Positions 62,514 to 64,000 of a stretch of 64,000 nt of DNA are shown piece by piece. A program made the translations under genes and the position numbers. The first letter of the stretch is position 1. Each line of letters starts with the position of its first letter. Source of the stretch: Rouxiella aceris (GTDB taxonomy: Bacteria > Pseudomonadota > Gammaproteobacteria > Enterobacterales > Enterobacteriaceae); NCBI RefSeq assembly GCF_012933545.1, contig NZ_JAADJU010000004.1, forward strand, positions 372,001-436,000, in the 5' to 3' direction. The notes below the pieces were generated by a model. The model saw nothing but the letters and a program-made list of their open reading frames with translations, searched no databases and was not told the DNA's origin.

Positions 62514-62536
62514 GGTCCGGCCAGGCTGGCCGGACC
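62514..62536. terminator. Hairpin between convergent genes
   Basis: GGTCCGGCC-AGGCT-GGCCGGACC, a perfect 9-bp stem centred between the flavin reductase stop and the M3 peptidase stop. Without a clear U-tract on either side. Confidence 0.65.
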
Positions 62537-62542
62537 CGATCA

Positions 62543-64000
62543 CTATTTGCCTAAATAGGTTTGTGCCACAAAGTCGGCAAAATCCTGGCACATCGCTTCA
62601 TCCCCTTCGGCATTGTCGGCCAGGATGCGCTTGCCGTCGATCACGGTAATATGCACATCGAGGTCAAAATCTGCGTCCGGTTGCTCACGGCTGGCGGCAT
62701 CGGCAATCACTTGCCGGGCTTGTTGCCAGGCGGATTCGACGGTCTGGTTACAGGCCTGTGCCAGATAGTCCGGATTAAAACCTTCCCCGGTAAGGCTGCG
62801 CAGCGTCTGGTCGTGGCTGACGCTATTGCCTGGTGACCAGTAATGCTTGGCCAGATCCGGGCCAATGGCCGGATTATCGGTCAGATAGCCATCACGTTTC
62901 AGGAAAAAGGCCCGTGTCTGTTCAACCGCCATCATGGCCAGCAAATAGCCCTGATAGGAGCAGGCCGACTCCAGCGAAAGCAGATGGGGAACGGCCAGTG
63001 TCGGACGCGGGCTGCCCGCCACACCGAGAATATGGGTTTCAACATCTCGCGCCAGGGCGGTGATCGCTTCCGGCGTGCATTTCTCTTCCGGCCATTGGTA
63101 TAGCTGCCACTCAAAGTAGGGGATCAGCAAAATATGCCGCTCATTAAACGCCCTCATAGGCTGACGGGCAGCGATGCTTTGCTCGATTAATTCGTCCGGC
63201 ACCGCTTCGCCCCGATCATTTTTGGCGTAGCGTTTTAGCCAATCAGCATCCTCGAGCAGGCTGTCACAAAACATGGATTGCGTTTCAGCATAGGCCATTG
63301 AGGTCGGTGGAAATTCCTGGGAGAAACAGGGGGCATTTTGCCGAATATTGGCAAAATGCGCGGCATGACCGCCTTCATGGAACAGAGTATTTATGCCGCT
63401 GGCGCCGCTGCCCACCTGGTCGGGTTTCGCCAGGCTGGTGAAGTTGATCACCGCCGGGATCCAGGTACCCTGGTCAACAAAAGCGGGCACCGGGGCATGC
63501 ATAAAGCCATTTTCATATTTACCGGTACGCACCAGCAAATCCAACTGCATTTCAGCACCATTAAAACCGATATGCAGGCGTTTGAAGCTGTCGATCCAGC
63601 GTCTTAACGACTCGGCAAAAGGGAAATAGGGGTCGAGCTGACGGGTAACATCCCCGGCGCTGGCAAAACGGATATTCCACGGCAGCAAAGCAGCGCTCCC
63701 TTCACGAGCGGCCAGCTCATTGAGGCTGCGGACGTTGGCTTCACGGGTTTGTTCTTCAAAGCGATCGAGAATGACAAACAGCTGCTCCGGCGTCATCTGC
63801 TCGGTTTTATTCACTTTGTAATCAAAATAGTTGCGATAGCCGAGCTGGCGGGCAAAGCGGTTGCGCAAGGCAATAAGTTCAGGGAAACCATTATGCAGCA
63901 GCCACTGCTCCAGATCGCGCAGGGCAATTTGTGAACTGCGGCGATAGGCTTCATTTTCGTTATTGGCCTGATTGGTCAATAACTCTCCAAGGGAGGCATA
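62543..64000 (-). CDS. M3-family zinc metallopeptidase, 5' end beyond the window
   Basis: At least 485 codons; the frame is open to base 64000 and the first visible ATG/TTG (63979) is not at a domain start, so the N-terminus lies outside. Active site FHEGGHAAHF (HExxH) with the third zinc ligand Glu in MAYAETQSMF, about 25 residues on. The region matches oligoendopeptidase-F/thimet-like M3 enzymes, which cut short peptides in the cytoplasm. It is convergent with the flavin reductase. Confidence 0.9.
   Translation of the reverse strand, partial: YASLGELLTNQANNENEAYRRSSQIALRDLEQWLLHNGFPELIALRNRFARQLGYRNYFDYKVNKTEQMTPEQLFVILDRFEEQTREANVRSLNELAAREGSAALLPWNIRFASAGDVTRQLDPYFPFAESLRRWIDSFKRLHIGFNGAEMQLDLLVRTGKYENGFMHAPVPAFVDQGTWIPAVINFTSLAKPDQVGSGASGINTLFHEGGHAAHFANIRQNAPCFSQEFPPTSMAYAETQSMFCDSLLEDADWLKRYAKNDRGEAVPDELIEQSIAARQPMRAFNERHILLIPYFEWQLYQWPEEKCTPEAITALARDVETHILGVAGSPRPTLAVPHLLSLESACSYQGYLLAMMAVEQTRAFFLKRDGYLTDNPAIGPDLAKHYWSPGNSVSHDQTLRSLTGEGFNPDYLAQACNQTVESAWQQARQVIADAASREQPDADFDLDVHITVIDGKRILADNAEGDEAMCQDFADFVAQTYLGK

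Overview
The window is a chromosome segment of an enterobacterium carrying a complete-looking P2-like prophage. The host genes follow the neighbourhood known from E. coli (gsiABCD, iaaA, moeAB, ybiT, rhtA/ompX, dps, glnHPQ, rlmF). Differences in detail (an eptB-type transferase, a cytochrome b/molybdoenzyme pair, a tsx gene here, long repeat arrays) point to a relative outside Escherichia/Salmonella, such as a Serratia- or Rahnella-like genus. I cannot name the species from sequence alone.

Region 1-14.8 kb: the glutathione importer operon gsiA-B-C-D and isoaspartyl peptidase iaaA (minus strand); a very short DeoR-type protein; moeA-moeB for molybdenum cofactor assembly; the ABC-F ATPase ybiT; the nucleoside porin tsx; and two tandem YdcZ-type membrane proteins divergent from a LysR regulator. 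Region 14.8-16.4 kb is gene-free and built of structured repeats: about 290-bp units repeated three times, short tandem repeats and strong hairpins. One more copy lies at bases 1-150, downstream of gsiD.

Region 16.4-27.8 kb: an eptB-like phosphoethanolamine transferase with an endonuclease/exonuclease/phosphatase-fold partner; a run of three genes for a secreted DUF5666-like protein, a membrane cytochrome b and a sulfite-oxidase-fold molybdoenzyme; ompX; rhtA; dps; and glnHPQ with a recognisable sigma-54 promoter and NtrC box.

Region 27.76-58.96 kb is the prophage. It is bounded by a 22-bp direct repeat (attL/attR) that is itself the glnQ terminator hairpin. Gene order is that of P2: int, C, cox, a small Fil-like ORF, B, small genes, A, cargo 1, cos, Q, P, O, N, M, L, X, Y, K, lysB/C, R, S, cargo 2, V, W, J, I, H, G, FI, FII, E/E', T, U, D, ogr. 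The two AT-rich cargo insertions sit at the positions where P2 carries tin/old and Z/fun. Cargo 2 (44.9-47.0 kb) is an AAA ATPase plus a DUF4435 protein, the architecture of the anti-phage system PARIS. Cargo 1 (34.0-35.6 kb) is a translationally coupled pair of unrecognised genes and is the best candidate for an undescribed system. Replication gene A is split by a -1 frameshift lying exactly on a TTTGGGT slippery heptamer.

Region 59-64 kb: a soluble double-PAS chemoreceptor, rlmF, a flavin-reductase-like protein, and an M3 metallopeptidase that runs off the right edge.
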